From Crossiella equi (GTDB taxonomy: Bacteria > Actinomycetota > Actinomycetes > Mycobacteriales > Pseudonocardiaceae): DNA of 64,000 nucleotides. The stretch spans positions 7,611,786 through 7,675,785 of the forward strand of contig NZ_JAGIOO010000001.1 of NCBI RefSeq assembly GCF_017876755.1. Reading direction: 5' to 3'. The notes under the pieces were generated by a model, which searched no databases, was not told where the DNA came from, and was given only the letters and a program-made list of their open reading frames with translations. The position numbers and the translations under genes were made by a program. Below are positions 21,805 to 30,872 of the stretch, piece by piece (the stretch's first letter is position 1; each line of letters opens with the position of its first letter).

Positions 21805-23162
21805 CCACCATCGTCTCCACCAGCCCGCAGCGGCCCACGGAGGTCATCGTCGAAACCGGCGCCGCAGACCGGGCCGCCGTGCACGCCGCCGTCGCCCGGG
21901 CCCGGGCCGCCGGACGCGACTGGGCCGACGCCGGTCCCGCCGTTCGCTCGGCCGCGCTCACCGCGGTCGTCGCCGAGTTCGAGCGCGAGGCCGAGACGCT
22001 CACCGAACTGGTCGTGCGCGAGGTCGGCAAGCCCCGGCACGAGGCCGCCGCCGAGGTCGCCCGCGGCATCGCGATCCTGCGCTACTACGCGCAGCAGGCC
22101 TACGACCCGGACGGCGACAGCTATCCCACCGCGGGCGGTCTCGCCTTCACCACGCGCCGTCCGCGCGGGGTGGCCGGGCTCATCACGCCGTGGAACTTCC
22201 CGCTGGCCATCCCGGTGTGGAAGCTCGCGCCCGCACTGGCCGCGGGCAACGGCGCGGTGGTGAAGCCCGCGCCGGAGTCCACCGCGGTCGCCTTACGCGT
22301 CGAGGCGCTGTTCGGGCGGGCGTTGCCCGAGGGGCTGTTCACCGTGGTGCCCGGCGGCGCGGAGACCGGATCGGCGCTGGTGGAGGCCGTGGACGTGGTC
22401 TCCTTCACCGGGTCCACCGCGGTCGGGCGGATCATCGCGATGGCCGCCGCCCAGCACGGCATCCCGGCGCAGTGCGAGATGGGCGGGCTGTCCGCCACGA
22501 TCGTGCTGCCCGACGCCGACCTCGACCGGGCGGCGCGCGATGTGGCCAAGGCCGCCATGGGCTACGCCGGGCAGAAGTGCACCGCCACCAAGCGCGTCTT
22601 CGTGGTGGGCGACGCCGCCCCGTTCACCGAACGGCTGGTCGCCGCCGTGCACGCACTGACCCTGGCCGACCCCGCGGAGTCACCGGACCTGGGCCCGGTG
22701 ATCACCGACAGCGCCCGCGGCCAGGTGCTCGCCGCCGCCGCCCAGGCCGAGGCCACCGGGGCGCGCCTGGTGACCAGACCCGACGGGGTGGACGGCGAGG
22801 GCTGGTACCTGCGGCCGGTGGTGGTAGACGGGCTCGCCCCCGACGCGCGCCTGCTGCACGAGGAGGTGTTCGGGCCGATCACCGCGCTGGCGGCCGTGCC
22901 GACCGTCGCCGAGGCGTTCGAGCGGGCCAACGCCACCGGGTTCGGGCTGGTCACCTCGGTCTACACCGCCGACCTGGCCACCGCGCTCACCGCCGTGCGG
23001 CGCAGCGAGTCCGGGATGGTCAAGGTGAACGCGCCCACCAACGGGGTCGACTTCCACCCGCCGTTCGGCGGGGAGAAGCACTCCGGGTACGGCGAGAAGG
23101 AGCAGGGCAAGGCCGCCGTCCGCTTCTTCACGCGGGAACGTACTGTGCAGGTACAGCCGTGA
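21801..23162 (+). CDS. 2-oxoglutarate semialdehyde dehydrogenase (ALDH family)
   Basis: 453 residues. The nucleophile is Cys260 in GYAGQKCTATKR and the general base Glu226 in QCEMGG. NAD(P) contacts lie in TPWNFPLAIPVWKLAPALAAGN and SFTGSTAVG. At the end of the hydroxyproline operon the expected reaction is oxidation of 2-oxoglutarate semialdehyde to 2-oxoglutarate. GTG start overlaps the epimerase stop. Confidence 0.86.
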   Translation: MTTIVSTSPQRPTEVIVETGAADRAAVHAAVARARAAGRDWADAGPAVRSAALTAVVAEFEREAETLTELVVREVGKPRHEAAAEVARGIAILRYYAQQAYDPDGDSYPTAGGLAFTTRRPRGVAGLITPWNFPLAIPVWKLAPALAAGNGAVVKPAPESTAVALRVEALFGRALPEGLFTVVPGGAETGSALVEAVDVVSFTGSTAVGRIIAMAAAQHGIPAQCEMGGLSATIVLPDADLDRAARDVAKAAMGYAGQKCTATKRVFVVGDAAPFTERLVAAVHALTLADPAESPDLGPVITDSARGQVLAAAAQAEATGARLVTRPDGVDGEGWYLRPVVVDGLAPDARLLHEEVFGPITALAAVPTVAEAFERANATGFGLVTSVYTADLATALTAVRRSESGMVKVNAPTNGVDFHPPFGGEKHSGYGEKEQGKAAVRFFTRERTVQVQP

Positions 23163-23176
23163 CCACAGGAGGAGAC

Positions 23177-24619
23177 GTGGCGAAGGAGAACCAGGCGGAG
23201 GAACCCGCCCGGCGCGACCCCATCCGGCCCATCGACGCCGAGGGGTTCCGCTCGCTCATCGGTGAGGGCTGGGGCCCCGCCGACCGGGCGGTCAGTGTGC
23301 CGGAAGGCCTGGCGAAGGCCTCCGCGGCCCACCGCGCCCGGTTGTCCGCCGCGCTGCCCGGCAAGCGCATCGCCGTGGCGGCGGGCCGTGCGCCGGTGCG
23401 GTCCAACGACACCGACTACGACTTCCGCGCCGACAGCGACTTCGTGTGGCTCACCGGCTGCCAGGCCGAGGGCGCGGTACTGGTGATGACCCCGTCCGCC
23501 GAGGGGCACGACGCGGTGCTGCACCTGCGGCAGCCCGCCCGCGCCGACGAGGCGGACTTCTTCGCCAACGCCCGCGACGGCGAGCTGTGGATCGGGCCGG
23601 TGCCGGGGCTGCCGGAGTGGTCGGAGGCCCTGGAGATCACGGTCCGGCCGATCGAGGAGCTGCCGCTCTCGCTGCGGGGCGCCATCCCGTCGGTGCTGGC
23701 CACCGCCGGGGTCGAGCCGCTGCTGGACGCCCTGGTCAACGCCAGCGCCGGTGAGACCATGCACCTGCGGCGCACGCTGTCCGAGCTGCGGCGGATCAAG
23801 GACGAGTGGGAGGTCGGACAGCTCCAGCAGGCCATCGACGCCACCGTGCTGGGCTTCGCCGACGTGGCGCGGGAGCTGCCGTACGCGATCAGCCGGGGCG
23901 GCGAGCGCTGGCTGCAGGGCACCTTCGACCGCCGTGGCCGCACCGAGGGCAACGGGGTCGGCTACGCCTCGATCCTGGCCGCCGGGCCACACGCGCCGGT
24001 GCTGCACTGGGTGCGCTGCGACGGGCCGGTGCCCGAGGACTGCGCGCTGCTGATGGACGCCGGTGTCGAGGTGCGCACGCTCTACACCGCCGACGTCACG
24101 CGCACCTTCCCGGTGTCGGGCACGTTCAGCGGGCCGCAGCGGCAGATCTACGACCTGGTGTACGCCGCGCACACCGCGGCCATGCAGGAGGTCAAGCCGG
24201 GGGCGGAGTACCGGGCCTTCCACAACAAGGCCATGGAGGTCATCGCGGCCGGGCTGTACGACTGGGGCCTGCTGAAGGTCAAGCCGGAGGAGGCACTCGA
24301 CCCCAACGGCCAGCAGCACCGGCGGTACATGGTGCACGGCACCGGCCACTTCCTGGGCCTGGACGTGCACGACTGCGCCTCCTCCAGCGCCGCCGCCTAC
24401 CACGCGGGCAACCTGGAGGCGGGCATGACGCTCACCGTCGAGCCCGGCCTGTACTTCCACCCCAACGACGAGACCGTGCCACCGGAGCTGCGGGGTATCG
24501 GGGTGCGCATCGAGGACGACCTGCTGGTCACCGACCAGGGGCACGAGGTGCTCTCCAGCGCACTGCCGATCACCGCGGACGGGATCGAGCAGTGGGTGCG
24601 GGACCACCTGCCGCGCTGA
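23177..24619 (+). CDS. pepP: Xaa-Pro aminopeptidase (peptidase M24B)
   Basis: 480 residues. N-terminal aminopeptidase-P domain (NDTDYDFRADSDFVWLTG) and a pita-bread catalytic domain. The five metal ligands are visible in LLMDAGVEV, YTADVTRTF, HGTGHFLGLDVHD, TVEPGLYF and GVRIEDDLLV. It removes residues N-terminal to proline. AGGAGGAG before the GTG at 23,177 decides the start. It begins 14 bases after the aldehyde dehydrogenase stop, so it is probably co-transcribed with the hydroxyproline genes and would help release Pro/Hyp from peptides. Confidence 0.9.
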   Translation: MAKENQAEEPARRDPIRPIDAEGFRSLIGEGWGPADRAVSVPEGLAKASAAHRARLSAALPGKRIAVAAGRAPVRSNDTDYDFRADSDFVWLTGCQAEGAVLVMTPSAEGHDAVLHLRQPARADEADFFANARDGELWIGPVPGLPEWSEALEITVRPIEELPLSLRGAIPSVLATAGVEPLLDALVNASAGETMHLRRTLSELRRIKDEWEVGQLQQAIDATVLGFADVARELPYAISRGGERWLQGTFDRRGRTEGNGVGYASILAAGPHAPVLHWVRCDGPVPEDCALLMDAGVEVRTLYTADVTRTFPVSGTFSGPQRQIYDLVYAAHTAAMQEVKPGAEYRAFHNKAMEVIAAGLYDWGLLKVKPEEALDPNGQQHRRYMVHGTGHFLGLDVHDCASSSAAAYHAGNLEAGMTLTVEPGLYFHPNDETVPPELRGIGVRIEDDLLVTDQGHEVLSSALPITADGIEQWVRDHLPR

Positions 24620-24625
24620 CCTCCG

Positions 24626-24659
24626 CCGCCCGGCCGGGGTGTGGGCCCCGGTCGGGCGG
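24626..24659 (+). terminator. Hairpin terminator after the pepP gene
   Basis: A 14-bp stem (24,626-24,639 with 24,646-24,659, one G-U pair) with a 6-base loop begins seven bases after the stop. No T-tract follows, as is common in actinobacteria. Confidence 0.6.
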
Positions 24660-24962
24660 GCGCTCGCCGGGCTGGTGTTTGAGGCTGGTGGGTGCGGGGG
24701 CTGGCCTGGATGGTGCCCGAGGCTGAGGTCCAGGCGGCTGGTGCTTGCCGGGCTGGTTCCTGGGGCCGGGCGTGCTGGGTGGCTGGCGCCTGAAGATGGG
24801 CGCTGCCGGGCGACTGGTGCTTCCTGGGCTGGGCTGCCAGGTGGTTGGGCCGCGCCGGGCTGGCGGCCGGTGGTGGGCTGCTGCCTGGGCGATGTTGCTG
24901 CCTGGGCGGTGCTGGTGGCGGGTGGCCCGGGCGGCTGCCCGGGGTGGGGCCGTTGGCTCCGG
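24660..24962. repeat. Gene-free stretch of G/T-rich degenerate repeats
   Basis: About 300 bases built of imperfect units around GCCGGGCTGGTGCTTCCTG and GCTGCCTGGGCGGTG. No plausible coding frame continues through it, and it lies between two convergent genes. Composition matches the stretches at 16,169 and 18,190. Confidence 0.55.
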
Positions 24963-26600
24963 TCAGCGGTCGTGGACCTTGCCGTCGATGACTTCCAGGC
25001 GGCGGGTGGTGGCGACCGTGTCCAGCATGCGGCGGTCGTGGGTGACCAGCAGCAGGGTGCCCGGGTAGGTGGAGAGGGCCTGCTCGAGCTGTTCGATCGC
25101 CGCCAGGTCCAGGTGGTTGGTGGGTTCGTCCAGGACCAGGAGGTTCACGCCCTTGGCCTGGAGGAGGGCCAGGGCCGCTCGGGTGCGTTCGCCCGGGGAG
25201 AGGGTCGCGGCGGGGCGGAGGACGTGGGCCGCCGTCAGGCCGAACTTGGCCAGCAGGGTGCGGACCTCGGCCGGGGTCTGGTCCGGGACGGCCGCGTGGA
25301 AGGCGTCGACCAGGGGCTGGTCGCCCAGGAAGAGGCCTCGGGCCTGGTCCACCTCGCCCACGACGACACCCGGGCCCAGGGCGGACTGACCCTCCGCCAG
25401 GTCCGCGCGGCCCAGGAGGGCGGCCAGCAGGGTGGACTTGCCCGCGCCGTTCGCGCCCGTGATCGCGATCTTGTCCGCCCAGTCGACCTGGAGGTCCACC
25501 GGGCCCAGGGTGAAGGTGCCCTTGCGGACCACCGCCGCCCGCAGGGTGGCCACCACCGCGCCCGCGCGCGGGGCCGCCGCGATCTCCATGCGCAGCTCCC
25601 ACTCCTTGCGGGGCTCCTCCACGACCTCCAGGCGTTCGATGAGGCGCTCGGTCTGGCGGGCCTTGGAGGCCTGCTTCTCCGTGGACTCGCTGCGGAACTT
25701 GCGGCCCTGCTTGTCGTTGTCGCCCGCCTTGCGGCGCGCGTTCTTCACGCCCTTCTCCATCCAGGACCGCTGGGTGCGGGCGCGGGCCTCCAGGCCGGAG
25801 AGGGTGTCGGCGTACTCGTCGTACTGCTGGCGCGCGTGGCGGCGGTCGACCTCGCGCTCGGTCAGGTACGCCTGGTACCCGCCGCCGTAGCCGCGGATCT
25901 TCTGCTGGGCCAGGTCCAGCTCCACCACGCGGGTGACCGTGCGGGTCAGGAACTCGCGGTCGTGGCTGACCAGGACCGTGCCCGCGCGCAGGCCCGTGAC
26001 GAACCGCTCCAGGCGGTCCAGGCCGTCCAGGTCCAGGTCGTTGGTGGGCTCGTCGAGCAGGAAGACGTCGTAGCGGCTCAGCAGCAGCGAGGCCAGGCCG
26101 ACCCGCGCGGCCTGGCCGCCGGACAGGGAGGTCATCGGGGCGTCCAGGCGCACCGCCAGGCCCAGGTCGGCGACCACCTCGTCGACGCGCTCGTCCAGGT
26201 CCGCGCCACCCAGGGACAGCCAGCGCTCCAGCGCCTCGGCGTAGGCGTCGTCGGCACCGTCCGCGCCCGCGGTCAGGGCCTCGGTGGCGGTGTCCATGGC
26301 GGTCTGGGCGGCGGCCACGCCCGTGCGGCGGGCTAGGAACTCCCGCACCGACTCCCCGGCGCGGCGTTCCGGCTCCTGCGGCAGGTGCCCGACCACGGCC
26401 GAGGGCGGGTTGAGGCGGAGCTGGCCCTCCTCGGCGGGCAGCAGCCCGGCCAGGGTGCGCAGCAGCGTGGACTTCCCGGCGCCGTTGACACCGACCAGAC
26501 CGACGACATCACCGGGGGCGACGACGAGGTCGAGGCCGGAGAACAGGACGCGGTCTCCGTGTCCGGCGGCGAGACCCTTGGCGACGAGTGTGGCGCTCAT
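24963..26600 (-). CDS. ABC-F family ATPase
   Basis: 545 residues with two ABC domains and no membrane segment. The first Walker A is GVNGAGKST (about 39-47), with signature LSGGQ and LLDEPTNDLDLDGL. The linker is rich in Lys/Arg. The second domain has GANGAGKST and LVLDEPTNHLDLAAIE. ABC-F proteins bind the ribosome E site; some protect against antibiotics and others help translation. The ATG at 26,600 was preferred to an upstream start that would read through the palindrome at 26,622. Confidence 0.88.
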   Translation of the reverse strand: MSATLVAKGLAAGHGDRVLFSGLDLVVAPGDVVGLVGVNGAGKSTLLRTLAGLLPAEEGQLRLNPPSAVVGHLPQEPERRAGESVREFLARRTGVAAAQTAMDTATEALTAGADGADDAYAEALERWLSLGGADLDERVDEVVADLGLAVRLDAPMTSLSGGQAARVGLASLLLSRYDVFLLDEPTNDLDLDGLDRLERFVTGLRAGTVLVSHDREFLTRTVTRVVELDLAQQKIRGYGGGYQAYLTEREVDRRHARQQYDEYADTLSGLEARARTQRSWMEKGVKNARRKAGDNDKQGRKFRSESTEKQASKARQTERLIERLEVVEEPRKEWELRMEIAAAPRAGAVVATLRAAVVRKGTFTLGPVDLQVDWADKIAITGANGAGKSTLLAALLGRADLAEGQSALGPGVVVGEVDQARGLFLGDQPLVDAFHAAVPDQTPAEVRTLLAKFGLTAAHVLRPAATLSPGERTRAALALLQAKGVNLLVLDEPTNHLDLAAIEQLEQALSTYPGTLLLVTHDRRMLDTVATTRRLEVIDGKVHDR

Positions 26601-26621
26601 ATCGCCCCTGATCGTAGTTGC

Positions 26622-26658
26622 GCGCGGTGCACCCCGGCCCGGCCGGGGTGCACCGCGC
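26622..26658 (-). terminator. Perfect 37-bp palindrome after the acyl-CoA dehydrogenase gene
   Basis: Two 18-base arms match perfectly around a single central base at 26,640. On the - strand it begins seven bases after the stop of the long acyl-CoA dehydrogenase gene, so a terminator is the simplest reading. It also lies in the leader of the ABC-F gene, 22 bases before its ATG. Confidence 0.6.
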
Positions 26659-26664
26659 ACCGGG

Positions 26665-28386
26665 TCACGGGTGCATGGCGTAGCGCCCGGACAGGGCCGC
26701 GACCTCCTGCCAGAGCCGCCCGAAGCGGTCCTGGTCCACCACCGGGCCCCGGACGTGGGCCAGGGCCCAGGTGCGCTGGGCGTCGGTGGCCGAGGACTTG
26801 CCGTGCAGGGCGACCGCGTAGGCGCTGAAGTCGCGGACCAGGACGTCGAAGACCTGGTCCAGCAGGTCCGGGGACAGGCCCGTCAGCTCGGCCTGCTCCA
26901 GCACCAGCTGGCCGTAGACGACCAGGGTGAACAGCTGGCCCAGGGTCAGCAGGAAGTCCAGGTCCTGCTGCTGGGCCTCGTCCGGGGCGGCCGTGGTCAG
27001 CAGGGTCTTGAGGCCGTCGGCCTGTTCCAGGAAGCGGGCCACGTTCGGGACCGCGGTGAAGCGCTCGTAGACCGCGCGCCAGTCGTGGAAGCGGATCTTG
27101 CCCAGGCCCCGGGCCGGGCCCTGGTCGAAGAAGAAGGTGTCGTCGGCCGCGTCGTGGCGCGTGGGCACCGCGGGGTACTCGGCCGGGTTGAACAGGTAGT
27201 TCGGCATGAACTTCAGGACCAGGGCCAGGTTCACGTGCACCGTGCCCTCGAGCTTGGGCAGCGCGCGGATGTGGGCCGTGGCCTGGTTGAAGTAGGTGTT
27301 CTTCTCGAAGCCCTTGGCCGCGATCACGTCCCACAGCAGGTTGACCACCTCCTCGCCCTCGGAGGTGACCTTCATCTTGGTGATCGGGTTGAACAGCAGG
27401 TAGCGGCGGTCCTGCGCGGAGGCCGTGCGGAAGTAGTCCACCGCGCGGTCGGCGAACAGCTTCATCGCCACCAGCCGGGCGTAGGCGTCGACGAAGTTCT
27501 GCCGCACGTGCGGGAACTCGGTGACGCGCTTGCCGTACAGGACCCGGTTGTGGGCGTGGGTGATCGCCTCGTAGAAGGAGTGCTCGGCGATGCCGACCGA
27601 GGCCGTGCACAGGTTGAACTTGCCCACGTTCACCGTGTTCAGCGCCGCGCTGAAGGCCTCCGGGCCGGTGTGCAGGATGTCCTCCTCGCGCACCGGGTAG
27701 CCGTCCAGCCGGAACTCGCTGACGAACATCTGCGAGTCCACCACGTTGCCGACGAGCTGGAATCGCTCGTGCTGGGAGTCCACCGCGAAGAAGACGTAGC
27801 CCTCGGGGCCCTCGACGTCGGCGCGCCGCCCGAACACCGCGACCATCCCGGCCACGTTGCCGTTGCCGATGTAGTACTTCTCCCCGGAGGCGGTGAACGA
27901 GCCGTCACCGGTCGGGGTGAGCACCATGTCGGTGGAGTACACGTCCGCGCCGTGCTCCTTCTCCGACAGGCCGAAGGCGAACACCGCGCCGGAGTCCAGC
28001 AGCGCGGCCGCCCGGCGCTTGGCCGTCTCGTTGCCGCTCATCCAGATCGGGCCCAGGCCCAGCACGCTGACCTGCCAGGTGTACCAGTACGGCAGGCCGT
28101 AGAAGCCCAGGATCTCGCTCAGCGCCGCGTTGCGGGCCGCGTCCCAGCGCTTGTCCGGCTCCCCGCCGGCCAGCGCGGCCGGGGTGTTGAACGTGGCGAA
28201 CAGCTTCTCCCGCTTCACGAAGTCCAGGAACTCCGTGTACCAGACGCGGTCCAGGGCGTCGGCGAGGAGCCGGCGCTTGCCGCGGGCCTCGAACCACTCG
28301 ATCGTGGCCCGCAGCAGGCGCCGGGACTCCTCGTCCAGGTGCTTCGGGTCGTAGCTGTCGGGGTTGAACAGCACCTCGTTGCCCAC
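26665..28386 (-). CDS. Long-chain-type acyl-CoA dehydrogenase
   Basis: 573 residues, longer than the 380-400 of ordinary acyl-CoA dehydrogenases. Family features are FGLSEKEHGADVYSTDM, GEKYYIGNGNVAG and a large C-terminal domain. The extra length is in the C-terminal half, as in some actinobacterial FadE proteins. The GTG start has GAAAGGACC upstream. A palindrome at 28,423-28,438 lies in its promoter region. It oxidises an acyl-CoA at C2-C3; the chain length is not evident. Confidence 0.8.
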   Translation of the reverse strand: MGNEVLFNPDSYDPKHLDEESRRLLRATIEWFEARGKRRLLADALDRVWYTEFLDFVKREKLFATFNTPAALAGGEPDKRWDAARNAALSEILGFYGLPYWYTWQVSVLGLGPIWMSGNETAKRRAAALLDSGAVFAFGLSEKEHGADVYSTDMVLTPTGDGSFTASGEKYYIGNGNVAGMVAVFGRRADVEGPEGYVFFAVDSQHERFQLVGNVVDSQMFVSEFRLDGYPVREEDILHTGPEAFSAALNTVNVGKFNLCTASVGIAEHSFYEAITHAHNRVLYGKRVTEFPHVRQNFVDAYARLVAMKLFADRAVDYFRTASAQDRRYLLFNPITKMKVTSEGEEVVNLLWDVIAAKGFEKNTYFNQATAHIRALPKLEGTVHVNLALVLKFMPNYLFNPAEYPAVPTRHDAADDTFFFDQGPARGLGKIRFHDWRAVYERFTAVPNVARFLEQADGLKTLLTTAAPDEAQQQDLDFLLTLGQLFTLVVYGQLVLEQAELTGLSPDLLDQVFDVLVRDFSAYAVALHGKSSATDAQRTWALAHVRGPVVDQDRFGRLWQEVAALSGRYAMHP

Positions 28387-28422
28387 CGTCGGTCCTTTCG
28401 CCGCTGAAAGCTCGGAGGGCAG

Positions 28423-28438
28423 GCTACCAGTCGGTAAC
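28423..28438. promoter_or_regulatory. Candidate operator upstream of the acyl-CoA dehydrogenase gene
   Basis: GCTACCAGTCGGTAAC has the symmetry GNTACC-N4-GGTANC (12 of 16 positions paired). It lies 37-52 bp upstream of the GTG start. The form suits a TetR-family lipid regulator, but no such gene is adjacent. Confidence 0.4.
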
Positions 28439-30739
28439 TTAGCTTGGCCGCAGCTGTGTCAGGCCCCTCAGTGCCTCCGGCAGCTCACCGGTGTGCACCA
28501 CGCCCAGTCGCTGGGTCGCCCTGGTCAGCGCCACGTACAGGTCGTTGGCGCCGCGCGCGGACTCGGCGATGATCTCGGCCGGGTCGACCACGAGCACCGA
28601 GTCGAACTCCAGGCCCTTGGCCTGCCGGGTGCTCATCAGCACGACCTGGTTCTGCAGCTCCGGGTCCTCGCCCACGGCCGCGTCCGGGAACACCTCGGCC
28701 ACCGCGGCACCCAGCTCGGCGACCGCCTCGGCGGGCACGATCACGCCCACCCGGCCCTCGCCGACCGCCTCCAGCTCGCGCAGCACCGCCTCGCCGACGT
28801 GCTTGGCCAGGTCCGGCTCCGGCACCCGCAGCGCCCACGGCTCGTGCCCGCTGTCGCGCACGGAGCTGGGCGGGCTGACGTCGGCGGGCAGCCCGGCCAG
28901 CACCTGCGCGGCCACGTCCATGATCTCGCGCGGCGTGCGGTAGTTGACGGTGAGCTCAGTGCGCTTCCACCGCCGCTCCACGTACGGCCCGAGCACCTGC
29001 TGCCAGGAGTCCGCGCCCGCCAGGTCGCCGGTCTGGGCGATGTCGCCGACCAGGGTCATCGACCGGCTCGGGCTGCGCCGCATGAGCAGCCGCCAGGCCA
29101 TCGGGGACAGCTCCTGCGCCTCGTCCACGATGACGTGCCCGAAGGTCCAGGTGCGGTCGGTGGCCGCGCGCTCGGCCGCGGTGCGGGTGTCTACCTCCTC
29201 GTACCGGTCGGCCAGCTCGTCCGCGCTGAGCAGGTTGTAGGCCATGAGCATCTCGGGGTCGGCGTTGTCGTCGAGGTCGAGGATGTCCAGCACGCCCTGC
29301 GCGTAGGCCCGGCGCTGGGCGGCCTTGCGCTTCTCCCGCGCCTTCTCCTCGCGGTCGTCCACGCCCAGCAGTTCGACGGCCTCGTCCAGCAGCGGCACGT
29401 CGGCCGGGGTCCACTCGGCGTCGTGCTCGCGCAGCAGCAGCGCCCGCTGCTCGGCGGTCAGCTCCGGCGCGGCGCTGGCCAGGCGGTCCTCATCGGAGAA
29501 CAGGTCGCGCAGCAGCTGCTCGGGGGTGAGCACCGGCCACAGGATGTCCATGGCCTCGCGGATCTCCGGCTCGGCGCGCAGCTCGGCCCGGATGTCGGCC
29601 ATGTCGCCTGCGTCCAGGAACTCCCGGCCCAGCTTGTTCGCGATCTTGTTGGCCAGCTTGTCGACGAGCTCGCGCTCGATGATCGGCCGGGCCAGGTTGT
29701 GCAGCCGCCGGGACCGGCGGGCCTTGTTCACGATCGTGCGGCACTCCGACGGGCGCAGCAGCAGCTTCTGCCGGTCGTGGATGACCTCGATCGTGCGCTC
29801 CGGCGGCTCCTGGCGGTCCTTGACCGCGCGCTTGAGCACCTCCAGGAAGTCCAGCGAGCCCTTCAGCGCGGCGGCCTCGGCGGACTCCTGGCCCTTGGCC
29901 GAGACCCCCGGGTACAGCTCGCCCATGGTGGCCATCAGCACGCTGGTCTCGCCGAGGGAGGGCAGCACCTCACCGATGTAGTGCAGGAACGTGTGGTTGG
30001 GCCCGACGATGAGCACACCGCGCCGGGTGAGGATGTCGCGGTGGGTGTAGAGCAGGTAGGCGGCGCGGTGCAGCGCGACCGCGGTCTTGCCGGTGCCCGG
30101 ACCGCCCTGCACCACCAGCACGCCGGACAGGTCGGCGCGGATGATGCGGTCCTGCTCGGCCTGGATGGTCTGGACGATGTCCTTCATCCGGCCGGTGCGG
30201 CTGGCGTTGAGCGCGGCCAGCAGCGTGGTCTCACCGGTCAGGCCGTCGCCGTGCTTGGACTGGCGGCCGGTGCCCTCGGCGGTGATGTCCAGGACCTCGT
30301 CGTCGAGGTCGACCACCTTGCGCATGCGGGTCTTGATGTGGCGCCGCCGGTGCACGCCCAGCGGGTTGGCGCCGGTGGCGAGGTAGAACGGGCGGGCGGC
30401 GGGCGCGCGCCAGTCCATCAGCAGCACGTCGTAGTCGTGCTCCTCGTCGAAGATGCCGATCAGGCCGATGTGCCGGGTCTCGCCGTCCTCGTGGTCCAGC
30501 CGCCCGAAGCACAGGCCCGCCTCGACCGAGCTGTACTGGGCGAGCTGGCGGTTGAAGTGCGCGGCCGAGACGTCCCGCTCGGTGCCCGCGGACAGGTTGC
30601 CGCCCGGTGCCTCGCGCAGGGTCTTGGCCAGACCGGTCCTCGCCTGCGCCCGGAGGGTGTCGAGCCGCCCGTAGAGCATGGAGACGTAGTCCTGCTCCCG
30701 GTCCAGCTCCGCCGACCGCAGGTCCTCATCGGTTGACAA
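28439..30739 (-). CDS. HelD-type RNA polymerase-recycling ATPase
   Basis: 766 residues, superfamily 1 helicase-like. An N-terminal coiled-coil arm (about 1-60) is followed by a Walker A motif GGPGTGKT at 212-219, an inserted helical region (about 330-520), VIVDEAQELSP (Walker B), GDIAQTGD and a C-terminal VALTRATQRLGVVH motif. HelD proteins pry stalled RNA polymerase from DNA; the HelR subset also displaces rifamycins. The start is a TTG with GGGGAAG upstream; the next ATG is 20 codons later and would cut the arm. No clear rifamycin-associated element was seen upstream. Confidence 0.83.
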   Translation of the reverse strand: MSTDEDLRSAELDREQDYVSMLYGRLDTLRAQARTGLAKTLREAPGGNLSAGTERDVSAAHFNRQLAQYSSVEAGLCFGRLDHEDGETRHIGLIGIFDEEHDYDVLLMDWRAPAARPFYLATGANPLGVHRRRHIKTRMRKVVDLDDEVLDITAEGTGRQSKHGDGLTGETTLLAALNASRTGRMKDIVQTIQAEQDRIIRADLSGVLVVQGGPGTGKTAVALHRAAYLLYTHRDILTRRGVLIVGPNHTFLHYIGEVLPSLGETSVLMATMGELYPGVSAKGQESAEAAALKGSLDFLEVLKRAVKDRQEPPERTIEVIHDRQKLLLRPSECRTIVNKARRSRRLHNLARPIIERELVDKLANKIANKLGREFLDAGDMADIRAELRAEPEIREAMDILWPVLTPEQLLRDLFSDEDRLASAAPELTAEQRALLLREHDAEWTPADVPLLDEAVELLGVDDREEKAREKRKAAQRRAYAQGVLDILDLDDNADPEMLMAYNLLSADELADRYEEVDTRTAAERAATDRTWTFGHVIVDEAQELSPMAWRLLMRRSPSRSMTLVGDIAQTGDLAGADSWQQVLGPYVERRWKRTELTVNYRTPREIMDVAAQVLAGLPADVSPPSSVRDSGHEPWALRVPEPDLAKHVGEAVLRELEAVGEGRVGVIVPAEAVAELGAAVAEVFPDAAVGEDPELQNQVVLMSTRQAKGLEFDSVLVVDPAEIIAESARGANDLYVALTRATQRLGVVHTGELPEALRGLTQLRPS

Positions 30740-30872
30740 GCGGGCTTCCCCTCTACTATTCTTCAGCCGGGCACTCTTTTGTGCCTATTTTTCTTTGCGC
30801 TCAGGAATGGCAAATATAGCCGTTTCCCCTGTGGGGCGCCAATCTCCAGCCACGACCCGGACATCTCCGGCG
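30740..30872. other. AT-rich intergenic promoter region of the HelD gene
   Basis: An unusually AT-rich stretch for this DNA, with ATATTTG and AGAAAAATAG on the - strand. TTGCCA and an AAATAG-like element 17 bases apart could serve as a promoter for the HelD gene. It also holds a small hairpin (GGCAC-TCTTTT-GTGCC) and CCCC-TGT-GGGG. No gene seen. Confidence 0.4.

Noticed and set aside
24660-24962. Possible small gene in the stretch after pepP
   Set aside because: All open frames give Gly/Trp/Leu-rich low-complexity peptides with no ribosome site and no third-position GC bias.
30740-30872. Rifamycin-associated element upstream of the HelD gene
   Set aside because: The only candidate (GGGGAAGCCCGCTTGTC on the - strand) does not have the required inverted CTTGC/GCAAG arrangement. 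The region 51,158-51,253 before the RPH-like gene also lacks it.
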